From Panopea generosa (Eukaryota > Mollusca > Bivalvia > Adapedonta > Hiatellidae): a DNA stretch of 64,000 bases. Position 1 is the stretch's first letter, and each line of letters starts with the position of its first letter. Positions 11,901 through 26,900 of this stretch are shown here, piece by piece. The stretch lies in the NCBI GenBank assembly GCA_029582155.1, contig CM055909.1:15410616-15474615 (forward strand), written 5' to 3'. The notes under the pieces are model-generated. The model saw only the letters and a list, made by a program, of their open reading frames with translations, was not told the origin of the DNA and did no database searches. The position numbers and the translations under genes were made by a program.

Positions 11901-14900
11901 GTTTTCTGTAGGATATTTAATGAAGTTTTGTGTGTAAGTTCTTGACATGAAAAGGAAGCTTTGATTCATGGTAAATCAGGTCAAGGTCACTAGAAAAATG
12001 GGTACCACTCTGTATTAAGTTATTATTCAGTTATATACTGTCTGGCTTGTTACAGTTATATATTGTCTGGCTTGTTACAGTTATATACTTTCTGGCTTGT
12101 TACAGTTACATATTGTCTGGCTTGTTACAGTTATATATTGTCTGGCTTGTTACAGTTATATACTGTCTGGCTTGTTACAGTTATTATATATTGTCTGACG
12201 TGTTACAGTTATATACTGTCTGGCTTGTTACAGTTATATACTGTCTGGCTTGTTACAGTTATATATTGTCTGGCTTGTTACATTTATATACTGAGTGCTT
12301 TATGCTTCTTGTTTATAGATGATAAAATGTCATGGACACAAAAAATGACTTCTGTTTTCAAAATCTAAGCAAAAGATAAAAGCAGGGACATCCTTGTCTC
12401 ATGAACACATTTTGTTGTTTTTATTATTATATCATGTATGTTAATAATTTATATCTGGCTCACATGTATTTTACCCATCAGACCCCATGAGAGAACTGCG
12501 GAGGACCTGGAGATAATCTATGAAGAGCTGCTGCATATTAAGGCACTATCACACTTGTCCACAATGGTGAAGCGAGAACTAGCCAGTGTCCTGGTGTTCG
12601 AATCTCTGGCAAAATCAGGAACTGTCTGTATGTATCCCAGGCTATTTTTACTAATTATGTATGGAAACAAAATTATGAAATTTACAAAATATCAAGAACA
12701 TTGATATTTGACACTTGGATTTTATCTTCTTTTTAATTTTAGATTTACAATGCTTCTGTTTTTGCAAAAAAACAGTAAGCTTTCTCAAATTCTAGAGTTT
12801 AGATTGTTCTATGTCTGTTGTCATCTGCAAGCAGCAATTTTTCTGAAACAACCCAGTCAATTAGAGTTCAACTTACCTTGGATGTTTGATGTGTATGAGC
12901 TTGTACAGAAGATGTTTTCCATCAAAAATTCAATATGGACCCCATTATTGAAAATTGGTGGAAAGAAGCTTTGCATGACTAATTCCCTGATCACAACATG
13001 AAAATTTGATCAAGAAAACTAGAACTAGATCGCAGTGTATTATTATGAACATGTTGAAAGTAAATTAATCAATGACATTGTAAAAGGTTTTCCCAGCATC
13101 TTATTTCAACAAAGCTAGTGTTACTTAAAATGGTTTATATTATCATTTTTGTTATTGTTTATTCGGATGTCAGTCGGGCACCATCAAGTTTTTGGTTAAT
13201 GCGATCTGGTTTTAGTGGCCATTAACTTTCAAGTTATTAAAATATTACTGTAAAACATGTTAAATTTGTGTGAATTTTAATTCGCAAATTTGCTCAAACT
13301 TGTCCTATTTTATTTATTCACGAACTGTTGAACTCGCAAAGCTCAAAAAGTGAAACTGCCCGAAATGCATTTTTATTCAGATATTGTAAACATTTGGACA
13401 GTGACGTGATTGTAATTTTAGCAAAATATTTGAATTCGCAAGGCTTGATTCTCGCAAATAATAGTGAAAATGAAGTTCTCGCTGATAAAAAGTGTTATAT
13501 AATATTAATTTGGAAATTCATGAATACTTAATGAAAACAAAAATTGTCTTCACCACAGTATTGAACATTCAAATATACAGACATATCAATTGTTACTTTT
13601 AAATACGACAAATAATTAAATATCTTTTTAAAGACAGCAATGTTCTAATATAAAATGGAGGTCCATACTTGCGAATGCACCAACTAGACACTTACATCAT
13701 TGATTGGAATAATTCTGACACAAATGACATTTATGAAAGTTATTTCCATGCTAGGTGTCAGTGATGTCTATGCAACATTAAATTGCGAAGGACATTGTAC
13801 TATTTCCGGTGACGTGATGGTTAGGAATTAGATTGTAACAAAAAATGTTTTTATATGAACAATTTATAGAAAAAAAAAGAAGTTTTTAATGATTGTAAAC
13901 AGTCCTAAGGAATTATATAGAGAAGGAAAGGCAACTGATCAATATTTTTGCGAATGCTCCCATATTCATGCAAAATCTTGCTCTGTCTCGTTTTCAATTA
14001 TCTTAACTTCCATTCATCTCGGGATCACAAATCAAAATTATTACATTGCAGAATGATATTCTCATCAAAACATTACCATTTCCAGAAATTTGTGTTTAAA
14101 ATTGTTGAAGTACTTCTGATTTCAAAATTTGTATTTTTACTTCAGACCTTAAGATCTTTAATTCAAGATCATTTTTTGTGATCGAAACATTTCAAATCAT
14201 CTGATATTACATACAACTTCCATTTTATGTTCAAGAAATCAGTTGCCTGTAAATTATGATTGATTTTTTACCAAATAATTAATCCTTTGTGTGCTATTTT
14301 ATCAACATTTCGTCAGGAGATGCAAGTTTCCTATCCTTCTATATAAGTCTTTGACAGTCCTAAACAATATGAAAGTATACAATAAAAACTCATCCCAACA
14401 TATACTCTCCATACACATTCAGTAACATATAAAATTGTGTATTGAAGGGCTTTTGTATTTAATTTGACAGTATTCAACCAAGGAGATGAGGGGAAGTCTT
14501 GGTACATTCTACTTAAAGGATCTGTCAATGTGGTCATATATGGAAAGGTTTGTACATCTTTCTGAATGGGGGGTAATCATTGTGTTCTAGTTTGACAGTT
14601 GATTTTAGCAGAGTTATGGCCCTTTCATACTTTTAATTGTAAATAAATCACCTGTGAGCCTTTGTTGTGTTTTCATATCTCTTCCTGTGTTGTGTTTTCA
14701 TATCTCTTCCTGTGTTGTGTTTTCATATCTCTTCCTGTGTTGTGTTTTCATATATCTTCCTGTGTTGTGTTTTCATATCTCTTGAGTGTATTGGATATAA
14801 AACTCCCCTCTGATTAGGGTTTAGTTTAATGCAGTCAAACCTGTGTAAGCGGTCACCTGTATTAAGCAGCCAATTCTCTTTAGCTGCCACATTTGCTATT

Positions 14901-17900
14901 TCCCATTTTTATGCTTTCAGAGCGAATTTACCTGCATTCCACAACAAACTGTCTTAAAAGGCCATTTTTGTTCAATCCCTTGACTGGCCCCTTAAGACAG
15001 GTTTGACTGTATTTGTACAAATTGCTGGGACTTGGATGTATAGGGGCCTTCATCAGCATTGTTATTGACCATAAATGCTTAGACTAGTTCATGAACGGGC
15101 TATCTTCAGCCAAAATGAACATTTATGGCCCTGGTAGTTTTAAAAATGCGGATTATTGCCTTTTAAGCACTGTCTAACTCATTCAGTTTTCATTCGATTG
15201 TGACCATACTTGGTCAGAATCTGATTAACCATTAAAGTTTGGATGAGTTCTTTTATTGGCAGTATCAGGCCAGAATGGACATAGTAATGAGCCTTGAAGT
15301 ATAGAAAAGTGCTGATTTTGGCCACACCTTTAGTTTTCATTGGATCGAAGTGGTCTAAGTGCCATCTCAAGATCACCTACCCCTCACCACTTTGGTTGTA
15401 GGTTCAAGTCCTGTTGCTCAAAAAAAAACCACTTTATGTGAGAATTTGAGTACCTGAAAAATTAAGGACAGTGGTTTTACTCAGATTCAATCTGAGGTCT
15501 TCTTCTACCAATAAAATTGGATATGCCATATATAGGCTGAATAGTGTTGGAAATGGCATCTAACCTCATTAAAACAATTATATTATATTCCAGTGCTCTG
15601 TTATCAGGCAGCTGTTACCTTAAGGCAAACCTGAAAAAGTCAAACACCCTGTCCTCAGACAGCTCTGTTATGATCTTATATAAATTATGTTGTATTAAGT
15701 TGCATTTGCTTAAACACATTTGTAATACAACTTGAAAAATATTTTGATTGCTTTATTTTATTTCTAACCCTACACAACATGATTGTATGTTCAGTATTCC
15801 TATATTTTCAGGGTGTAGTATGTACGCTACATGAAGGTGATGACTTTGGGAAACTTGCACTCGTCAATGATGCTCCCAGGTCTGTTTATGTTTCACATTA
15901 TCTATTTTGTCAGATTAATAATATGTAACTATGGACTACCTAGAATTTCTTACCAATGTAAGAATACCCAGGACTGTTTCCAAAGCCAGAGTTCCTCAGG
16001 ACTCGTCTGCCTTAGAATCCCCGGGCCTGAATCTGTAGCCTGAGAATCACCAGGTCTGATCCCCTAGTTCCTCAGGACTCGTCTGCCTTAGAATCCCTGG
16101 GCCTGAATATGTAGCCTGAGAATCACCAGGTCTGATCCAGTAGTTCCTCAGGACTCGTCTACCTTAGAATTACCGGGCCTGAATCTGTAGCCTGAGAATC
16201 ACCAGGTCTGATCCCCTAGTTCCTCAGGACTCGTCTGCCTTAGAATCCCCGGGCCTGAATCTGTAGCCTGAGAATCACCAGGTCTGATCTCTTAGTTCCT
16301 CAGGACTCGTCTGCCTTAGAATCCCCGGGCCTGAATCTGTAGCCTGAGAATCACCATTTCTGATCCCCTAGTTCCTCAGGACTTGTCTGCCTTAGAATCC
16401 CTGGGCCTGAATATGTAGCCTGAGAATCACCATTTCTGATCCCCTAGTTCCTCAGGACTCGTCTGCCTTAGAATCCCCGGGCCTGAATCGGTAGCCTGAG
16501 AATCACCAGGTCTGATCCCCTTGTTCCTCAGTAATAAAAAAAATAATGCAGATTTAAGGTAGAAAGTTACATATGTTTATTTTTTTATAATGAGTCCATT
16601 TATTTTTGAGTTGAGCATGAGACAATGTCTTGTAACCTCGGACCCTCTTTCTTTATACCATTACTTGTTTATTATATGCGTACATACTTTTTTCAGAGCT
16701 GCCACAATTGTACTGAGAGATGACAACTGCCATTTTCTGCGAGTTGATAAAGATGATTTTAACAGAATATTGAGGGTATGTCTTCTTAGATATCTTAACT
16801 AGTTATCCTTTTATGTCCTTGTCGTTTCCATTAAACAGTCATGTCCGAGTCATTCCCATTCAGACTGTAGTGCTCTTAGCATTCCAATTCAAACTGTCGT
16901 GCTATTGCCATTCCCATTCAGACCATCATGCCCTTGTCATTCCCATTAAACAGCCATACCCCTGTCATTCAAACTGTCATGTTCTTGATACACATATTCA
17001 ACCATTCAAACTGTCATACTATTGCCATTCTCATTCAAACAGTTGTGTCTGTCATTGCTATTCAAACTGGCATATCCTTGTCATTACCTGTCAAACTGGC
17101 ATGTCTTTGTCATTCTCTGCCAGACTGGCATGTCCTTGTCATACCCTTTTAAACTGGCATGTCCTTGTCATTCATTGTCAAACTGGCCATGTCTTTGTCA
17201 TTCTCTGCCAGACTGGCATGTCCTTGTCATTCATTGTCAAACTGTCATGTCCTTGTCATTCCCATTCAAACTATCATGTCTTTGTTATTTCCTGTCAAAC
17301 TGTCATGTCCCTGCCATTTCCATTAAACAGTCATGTCCCTGTCATCCAAACTGTCGTGTTCTTGATACTCATATGCAACCATTCAAACTGTCATGTTATT
17401 GTCATTCCCATTCAAAAAGTTGTGTCTTTTCATTCCTATTCAAACTGGCATGTCCTTGTCATTCCCATTCAAACTGGCATGCCCTTGTCATTCCCTGACA
17501 AACTGGCATGCCCTTGTCATTCCCATTCAAACTGCCATGTCTTTGCCATTTTCTGTCAAACTGTCATGTCCTTGTTATTCCCTGTCAAACTGTCATGTCC
17601 TTGTCATTCCCATTCAAACAGTTGAGTCCTTGTCACTCCCATTCAAACAGTTGTGTCTTTGCCATTCCATTTCAAACAGTTGTGTCTTTGCCATTCACAT
17701 TCAAACTGTCATGTCCTTGTCATTCCCATTTAAACTGGCGTGATCTTGACATTCCCATTCAGACTGACATGTCTTAGCCATTCCCATTCAAGCTGTTATG
17801 TCCTTGTTGTTTCCATTCAAACTGGCGTGTTCTTGACATTCCCATTCAGTAGACTGTCCTCAGGCTCTCTTGAGGATCTTGTTATAATATCAGCTCTCTT

Positions 17901-20900
17901 TATGTCCTCACCAATCAAAGAGAGGGGAAGGGGTAATAAGCGTTTCCCTGTTCGTCCATTTGTGTGTCGTCGTTCAAATAGGTTTCCGAAGAATAACTTC
18001 TGAAATGTTCCATGTATTCAATTTTAACTAAAACTTGTTGTGTAGCTGTATAGTTATAAAATACGGGTCCATTTTGCTATTTTTCAATGTCAGTCATATT
18101 TTTAAAGGAGTTATTGCCCCTTTTCATCTTGATATTTTAAAAAACTTATTAACAGATATAGGGGGAACATCCATGCCCTTGTTTCAATTTGAAAAAAAAG
18201 CTAGGCATTGAATTATATTGAGGTAATTTTAATATTATATTTGAACTGATTTCAGGATGTAGAGGCAAACACAGTGCGCTTGAAGGAACATGGGCAGGAT
18301 GTGTTGGTGCTTGAGAAGATACCCTCGGATATCCAGTCTTCTGATGGAACTGTTCATGCTCATTATAAGTAACTACCTACACCATATACTAACATGTAGT
18401 CAATTACTCTAGGTTAAAATAAGCAACTACCTACACCATATACTAACATGTGGTCAATTACTCTAGGTTATAATAAGTAACAACCTACACCATATACTAA
18501 CATGTAGTCAATTACTCTAGGTTATAATAAGCAACTACCTACATCATATACTAACATGTAGTCAATTACTCTAGGTTATAATAAGCAACTACCTAACATC
18601 ATATACTAACGTAGTCAATTACTTTAGGTTTTATTTTCTCTCACAGGGATCAAGTCACATTACTTTGGGTCATGTTTGTTCTCAAATCAAGTCACATTTC
18701 TTAAGGTCATGTTTTCTTTTACATAAGGTCACATTTCTTTAGGTCATGTTTTCTTTTACATCAAGTCACATTTCTTTAGGTCATGTTTTCTTTTACATCA
18801 AGTCACATTACTTGGTGTCATATTTGCTTTCAAATCAAGTCACATTAATTCAGGTAAAATTGTAGCAATAATGTAGATTTGGAGTGTCCACCATGTGGAA
18901 GACCTTGGTATTCTCAGCAGGGTCATCCCAAAGACTTGAAGATAAATGATACTAGAAGCTTCCTCACCTCATGCTCGGCATTTAGAGGATAGCTGTAGGT
19001 GTTTTTGGCCTGGTGTTGGTACTATGAGAGTAAGTGGGTTATTATTTCCTGGTAATCAGGCTTCTGTTTCACCAACATTTTACTTAATTTCTTAAAAACT
19101 TAACTAAGTTTTGACTGGTTACTTATCTATTATATAATCAATATCATTGACACAATATGCAGTTTAACTGGTACCAGTCTAAAATCATGATCACCTGGCT
19201 GCTTTTCTTAGATTTAAGTTTTTAAGTATTTAAGTATATGTTGATGAAACAGGAGCCAGGTCTAATTAGCTAATGTTGAATAGCAAACTGAGTCCAAACA
19301 GAGTTTTGCTGCCTATCTATCATTTGCCATTTTCATGAAATTATGCCGAATATATATCTCTGCATAGATTGATAGTTACAGCACATATTTTTCAATTATG
19401 TCCCTTATTTATAGTTCCTCGTATATGTTAGAATTTATGTTGAAAATTTTATGCTTCCTTTTCAGATATTCTGTGATGGCTGGTACCCCAGAGAAGATGT
19501 TAGAACATCTGTTGGAGAGTAGATTAGACAGTAAAGGGGAAACAGAAATTGGTAAATAATGTCTTGATTCACAACATGAACGCTGGGCCAATTTTTTTTC
19601 TACATTTCAATTAGGCCATTATTGGAAGAGTTATTTGCCATAAGTAGCCAACAATTGAATATTTATCATTGACATTTTTTGTTTGGTTTTTGTTTTAAAT
19701 GAAATCCCCATTCTAAAAGAAGACAACACTTAAATACTACTTGATGATCTTCACATTGTCATTCGGACTCTTTCTAAGATGAAACAAATTTTACAATGTT
19801 GTAAACCTCATCATTAAATTGAAATCAAAATGAATTCATGTGACTTGTCTAATACGTCACAAAATACGTTGCAATTTTAAGCTGGAAATCTATTAAAGTC
19901 TAACCCAGGCAAGTTGCCCAGATTAGGAAACCTCTTTTCAATATATTATTTTTGAATGTTAAAATTGATATTCTTTTGGCAATATGTGGTCAGTGAGTGT
20001 ATACAGGCATGATATATTGGTAAAAATTACATTTTTAGCCAGTTTAAAATTGTGAAAAATCCTGATATACTAGTTCTCTGTTTAATGCTGATGATATTAT
20101 TTTGTGAGCATTTTTATTTGTGTGAACCTTTTTATGTATTCAAAGATGCAATCTGTATTTAACATGACTGTATTCAAACTTGTTTGTTTTTGTTTCAGAT
20201 GGTTTCCTGGAAGATTTTCTACTTACACACGTTATCTTTATGCCCTGCAATCACCTGTGTCCCGTTCTTATATCGCAATATCCTTTATCTAATGAAATAA
20301 TGGAATGAATAATATCTGGTTCAATGGTATGTTTATCTTATTGATGCCTCGGTCGAGATGAATACCTGACTGTGAAGAATAATGTAACGGGCAAGACTCT
20401 AGGGAAGTCTTTTCAACCTGAAATTACCAGATTCAGTTTCTAGGCCAGTTTTAAATTGATGGAAAGTAAAAATAGACAATTAAAATCATTTTAGTTTACA
20501 GTATAATATTTAATTAGAAAAGTCGAAGGGTAAATAAGTTGATAATATAATAAAATATTTTAAATGGGGGAGAGAGAGAAAGAGTTACAAATAATCAGAG
20601 AGGCATTAAGTAAGCATGGTACCTTTTATGTTGTCCCTGCAGAATAAACGTAAAGTATAGCGATTAGGTTCAAGCTTATATGCTCAGTACCTGGTTTTTG
20701 TCTACTCATGCATGCAGACGCAGTACTGTATGCAATGTAGCTTGTAACCAGACCTTAATGCTTGACTAATTTAATAGTCTGAGGGATAGTTCTTTGTAAA
20801 TACATGTACACAGTAACAATAAAACAGTATATCCCTTACAATAATATAGCACAGATCCAATATCAGAATATCAGCAAGAAGAACTGAACTGAAGATTTAG

Positions 20901-23900
20901 CATGTTGCTGATGGGTGTATATTGTTGTTATATGGTTAGGAGTGTTGCTTTCAACAATTTTTCAGTCATATCATGACAGTGTCTACTTGAGACAGTATTG
21001 GTATCATGCTGCAGACACATGGTATGATACCCACCAAGTCACATTATACTGACATTGGGCTGCCAAGACCTAGAACTATCCTCTAAATGCTGAGTGTCAG
21101 GCGAGAAAGCTTCTAGTACCATTTTTATAGTTTTTGTCCAATATGACCTGCAATAGCAGCCATCATTGAATATTTTTACTAACCTATATTAAAAGATATA
21201 ATTTTTATTGCTAAACAAGTTAAAAGTTTCTTTTATAAGGCTATCAATTTTCAGCTTGTCTTTTTGTTTTTTTAAAAAGTAGCCCTTATCATGACTCTGG
21301 CTTCATTGTTGTTGCATCCATTTGAAACTTAAAGGTCGGCTCAGCATTTTCTCAACACATTATTTATGTTGTTGTGACTAAAAAAAACCAAACACAATCA
21401 TACAATTGTATGAAAACAATCTATGAGGCCAAGTAAACTATGTTTAAATAGTTTAGTCTCTAAAACCTTAATTTTAAGTTTTTTGTTTAGCTCGGGTTTG
21501 AAATTTTGAATTTCATACCTTAACTCACCTGAGCCAGAGGGTATTAAATATCTATAAGGGGCCAGCAGGGGTCCAAAAAGGAATAGGATTGTGAAATGCG
21601 AAAAAAGACATTGATCTGAAGAACTAAATAGTCAAATTTGTTTACATAAGGATAGTTTGGTAAAACCGAATACTCTAATCCATTTGTGCAAAAAAAATTA
21701 TTCAGTTTGAAATCTAGAGCATCTTCTTATTGTGGCAGATAGGATTCAGTTTAATAAGGAGGATTTCATTTTATTTTTGTACATTTTTAGTTACCAGTAA
21801 AAAAAAAGATCACATTTTTTAACAACCAAATAATTAAAATAATTGACCTTTTTTGTCTTGTAACTTGTATTTTAAAAACAATTGTGTTATTGAAGTTTGA
21901 CAAGCTTAAAACTATCTTTCGTTTTTGACAATAATCCTTCCCTTAACCTATTTCACTTACCACTCGTCCATGGCAGACACCAGCGAGCAGGAAGCATTTG
22001 AATTTATGCTGAACCACAAAAAATGTGTGTTACACTTTGTACAAGAGTGGGCCAACATTGTGGGTGCCGCCTTCAGAGAAGATCAGACCATCAATGCCTT
22101 TATGGAGGTTTGAACATTTAAATTATCTTTCGCTAATTCAACATATAAGTATATATGTTATGTGCGTGTGTTAGGAAAATTCATGCAGAGTTATTGCCCT
22201 TGTTACCATATTGCAATTCTTGTGGAGAGAACTACATCCACAGCTTTCATGGGATTGATTTGGAACTTTGCGTACATAATCAACATCGAATTTTGTGAGC
22301 TTGTAAGCACATTTATGAGAATTTTTAAAATTTCAACATACTACAAGAATGTTTATGACCATTTGGAGGTTTCATGTAGACCAAAATGATAGATTTATTT
22401 TAAACTTAGTTATTTTACTTTGATTGTAAAAGTTTTTTTACAAAATAGACAAATCACACTTGAAGTCTTCCTGGATAGAACCAGTACTAAGCATATATGC
22501 AGAAAAAGTGTCTTGCTCAAGAACACAACACATAGTTGAGACGGAACATCGAACCCGTGACCCTCGGATTCTGGGTCCGACGCTCTAACACTACACCACA
22601 CATTCGGCAATTAAACAATATTTTGTTACATACTTGATTTTGACTTTGGAACAGGAGCTTCACAGCTGTGTTACGGAAGATCTGCACGCCTACACAAACC
22701 TGAAGGATGACATGGTTAGCCTGGAATCAATACTTCAGTCTCACTCAGAGTAGGTGTCACCACTTTTATATAGTTTGTGTGTGTGTGTGTGTGTGTGTGA
22801 GTATCAAAGTTTACGATCACTCTTAGAGGTTAAAGGTCAGAAATAGGTACATAATTTCATTTCCGCTCCATATCTTGTAAACCACTGGACACATTTTGAA
22901 ATAGCATGACACAAATGATCATTATAATGAGACGATGTGTCACATGTAAGACCCAGGTCTGTTGATCAAAATTCTCCGAAATCCGACAATCTGTCTTGCG
23001 AAAGACTCAGGTTCATAGCTTAAAGGTCAAGGTCACACTTAAAGGTTCATGGTAAAAAACACAAAATTGTGTGTCCCCTCTATATCTTGTAACATGCCAT
23101 GAACGTTCACCATAATGAGTCAACATTTGATCACAAGTCTGTACTGGCCGAGCTGACATTGTAGCCCTTGGGCATCTAGTTTGACACAGGAATGGTTTTG
23201 GTAATTAAAAATTTAAACCATAAAAATGGTCACATATCATTTTGGCAGTGATCAACAATACAAAGCTTGATCACAATAACACAAGCAGAGCTATACCATT
23301 GGCATAAAGTCTGTCTAAAAGTTCTTTGTAAGTGTAGACATTGATTAGAACTGTGTACATGCTTGAGTTGATATTCCAGAAGTGTCCATATTTTTTGCCA
23401 TCCCCAACTTTTTCCCCTTCTTTGTGTATTTTATTCCTTGTTACTTGATATTGTCTTGTGTCGATATTCAAAGAAGGACCGGAATATCAGCATTTATCAT
23501 GACAGTGTAATTCTACCGCATGGACCGTGATATGGTTACCAGGTGATGGTAATAAATATTGATCTTTAGACAAAATCTATGTCAACATTACGATATCTTA
23601 ACGGTTATTTAGCTCACCTGAGCCAAAGGCTCACAGGTGAGCTTTTGTGATTGCCTGGTGTCTGTCGTCTGTTGTCTGTCGTTAACTTTTAGCTTCTAAG
23701 AACTTCTCCTCTGAAACCACTGAGCCAATTTTTATATAACTTCACAGAAATGTTCCTTGGTTGACCCTCTACCAAATTTGTTCAAGCCATTTTGATTCGT
23801 CAAAAAACATGGCCGTCAGGGGGCGGGGCAAGTTTAATTAGTAAAAACTTAAAAAATCTTCTTGTCAGAAACTTTTGGCTTGATTTTTAAATAATGTGAC

Positions 23901-26900
23901 AGAAATGTTCCTTGGGTGACCCTCTACCAAATTTGTTCAAACAACTTGATTCCTCAAAAAACATGGCGGCCAGGATTTGGGGTTAGTTTACTATGTAAGC
24001 TATAGTAAAAACTTAAAAAATCTTCTTGTCCGAAACTACTGGCCCGATTTTAAAGTAATTTCACAGAAATGTTCCTTGAGTGTCCCTCTACCAAGTTTGT
24101 TCTAGCCATCTTGATTCGTCGAAAAACATGGCAGCCATGGGGTGAGGTTAAGTTACTATATACATGTAAGCTATAGCTAAACTTAAAAAATCTTCTTGTC
24201 AGAAACTACTGGCTCAATTTTAAAAAATTTTCACAGAAAGTTCCTTGGAGGATCCTTCCCCAAGTTTGTTCAAACGGCAGTGGTTCGTCAAAAAAACATG
24301 GCGGCCAGAGGGTGGGGGTTAATTTACTATATAAGCTATAGTAAAAACCTTATAAAATCTTCTTGTTCTTTGTTCAAGCCGTTGTGATTTGTTATAAAAC
24401 ATGACCGCCACAGTGAGGTGCTAGTTTACTATATAGGCAGCTGTAGTAAAAACTTCAAAAGCCTTCTTGTCAGAATCTACTGACCTGATTTTGATGTAAT
24501 TTCACTGACATTTACCATGGGTGAACCACTACCGAGTTTTAACTTTTCTATGCATCTGTTACATCTTCAAAACAAATCAAAATTCTAACTTCTTGCCCAT
24601 CTCGATTTTCTGGAATTTTGAGTGTACATGTATTATCTACTTAAGTTGGGTGACTCAAGGTCAGTCAGGTGAGCGATATAGGGCCATCTTGGCCCTTTTG
24701 CTTTACATTCCCTCCAATATTGAGATAACGAGTTTCGACTGTATTAAATATATTTTTTTTTCACCCATAATCTTTGATCTTTTGTTAACATCACAGTTTC
24801 AACCATTAGGTCTTACAATAATTTGCTTATAAAGCGAATTTCAAAAAAGGTGGGGAATATCATCTTTTTGTATATATACAATATATGTATTGTAGGTCGT
24901 CCGATGGTAAGTCAAAGAGACGGATTAGCGGCAACTTCACGTTGGCAAGGAAACTATCGAGGGAACTGTTCCAAGATCTGCCAAATAAACGTAAACCAAT
25001 CAAAGCATCAGATGAAAGTATGTAAATTATTTAAACAGTTCTATTATGAAAATGACCATTTTACGTTTTTTCTAGCTGTCTTGACCTGAAGGAGGCTGGA
25101 ACGTAGGCTTATGTGGCTGTGTCTTGTGGACACAAAAACAATCATATTAGTTTTATAGCATGGATCTTTAACAAACTTTTTTTTCTTTTCTTTCAATACA
25201 TTTCAGGTTATACATTGTATATGGCATATTCAATTCTATTGTTGGAGGATGATCTCAGAGTGAATCTGAGTTGAACCACCGTCCTTCTGCAAGAACCGAC
25301 ATATTTTCTCACATAAAGTTTTTGGAGTGCGCGGGACTCGAACCTACGACCCTAGCCGTGATCTTGAAATGGTGCCTTAGACCACTGGGTCACGGAGGAG
25401 CCATAGAATCAATTCTTTTCTGAAAAGCAGAATAGATTTAAAGTACTTGAGAACATTGTCAAATTGTGAACTTGGCAGACAGAAAGATGATAAATAACAA
25501 CGCACTTTCAGATATATCCTCAGTCTGAATAGACTTGGTCAAATAAAGATGAATACTGTAGGCTGATGGTTCTCTATCAAGGTAATTAAAATCAAATTAA
25601 CGGGGTCATATTTTACCCAGTTCTAGAGGTTTAAACTTTACTTAGACTTATATCTGGCATTTCGTCTCTGAAACTACAAAATTGAGTGCAAGGCTGGATA
25701 TTTTATACATGTGTGTAGCATAAACCCATGGTATTATACCAAGTTTGTTGAAATCATAGACAATGAGAGTATTTTTGGTGGGTTAATCGTCAGTTGAATT
25801 CAATGAATTCTATATAGGGGTCCCTGGATGTCTCTGTTTTCCTCAGTATCTCTGCACACCTCAGAGCAATGACATGGCTATAGACTAAATAGTCCTTCTT
25901 TTGTCAGGTGGGTATTTTGACACTCATTTCTGCAGATTTTACCTTCTTTTCCTTTCAACTTGACAAAAACATGTCTGCCATGAACAGGGGACACTCCTCT
26001 CTAACCTTTTTTATAGCCATATTCAAGGTATATTGTGCGGACCACACTTACAGTACACTCAGGTTGCCACGGGACACCAAAGTGGAAGTGTTACTGCAGA
26101 ACACCAAGGAGAAACTGGGGCTGGGAGATGACCTTGTGCTTTGTGAGGTTAAATCAACAGGAGGTAAGCTCACTATTATGTTCTATACTGGATGTAAGCT
26201 GCAATATATGTGTTGTTAAATTACTGAAAAATGATACACAAACTTGGTCAATTGACACACCAGTCTCTGTGAAATCATTAAAAATATATGGTTTGAAAGA
26301 TATTTTAAAGCTCAAAACATGCGCATTTGAAAGATATTTCAAAATGAAAGTAGAGGAAGGAGAAAATTACAAACATTGTATTAGCAGGTGGTGGGGTTCA
26401 CCAACTACCTGTCCATGGGCATTGAGTTGTAATTGAGGAGTGGGGGGGGGATTTATAAAATAAAAAAGGATACCCATTTTAACAATTTATTTTACCAGTA
26501 CTCACATTATAGTTCTAACTGCACAATTGTGCCCCTTTTTTGCCATTATTTTCAAAATGGATAATAGGGGCTGAGTTTCTTGCTGTAGATGAGTAAAGCA
26601 AAAACTGGCATAACATATACTGCAATAAGACATCACTGGTGTTAATAAAATGACTTGTATATTGCTTTAACAGATGCATGTATTCATGAGCATTTGAGGA
26701 CTTCTTTTTTAAAAAAATCTTGTGATGTCACTGCACTGTCTGTAAAAAGAACAAGTTGGTGAACCTACCAGCTATTGTGCATTGTATGTGTAGATATATT
26801 CCTGCTACAATGTATGAAAAAAATTACTTTCAATAATTTTTCTGTTATATCAAGATTGTGTTTACTTGAAACAGTATTCTGAGTGCTGCCACCTGGGAGT

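Noticed and set aside
12047..12368. Hydrophobic, transmembrane-like frames
   Set aside because: Translation of the 25-bp minisatellite in two phases.
16813..17743. Overlapping His/Cys/Ser-rich frames up to 270 codons
   Set aside because: All follow the minisatellite period and occur in several phases; no protein-like composition outside the repeat.
20264..20276. GT (20264) or GC (20275) donor for Epac exon 11
   Set aside because: Neither keeps phase with exon 12 nor restores the conserved HYH block; the AT-AC solution does both.
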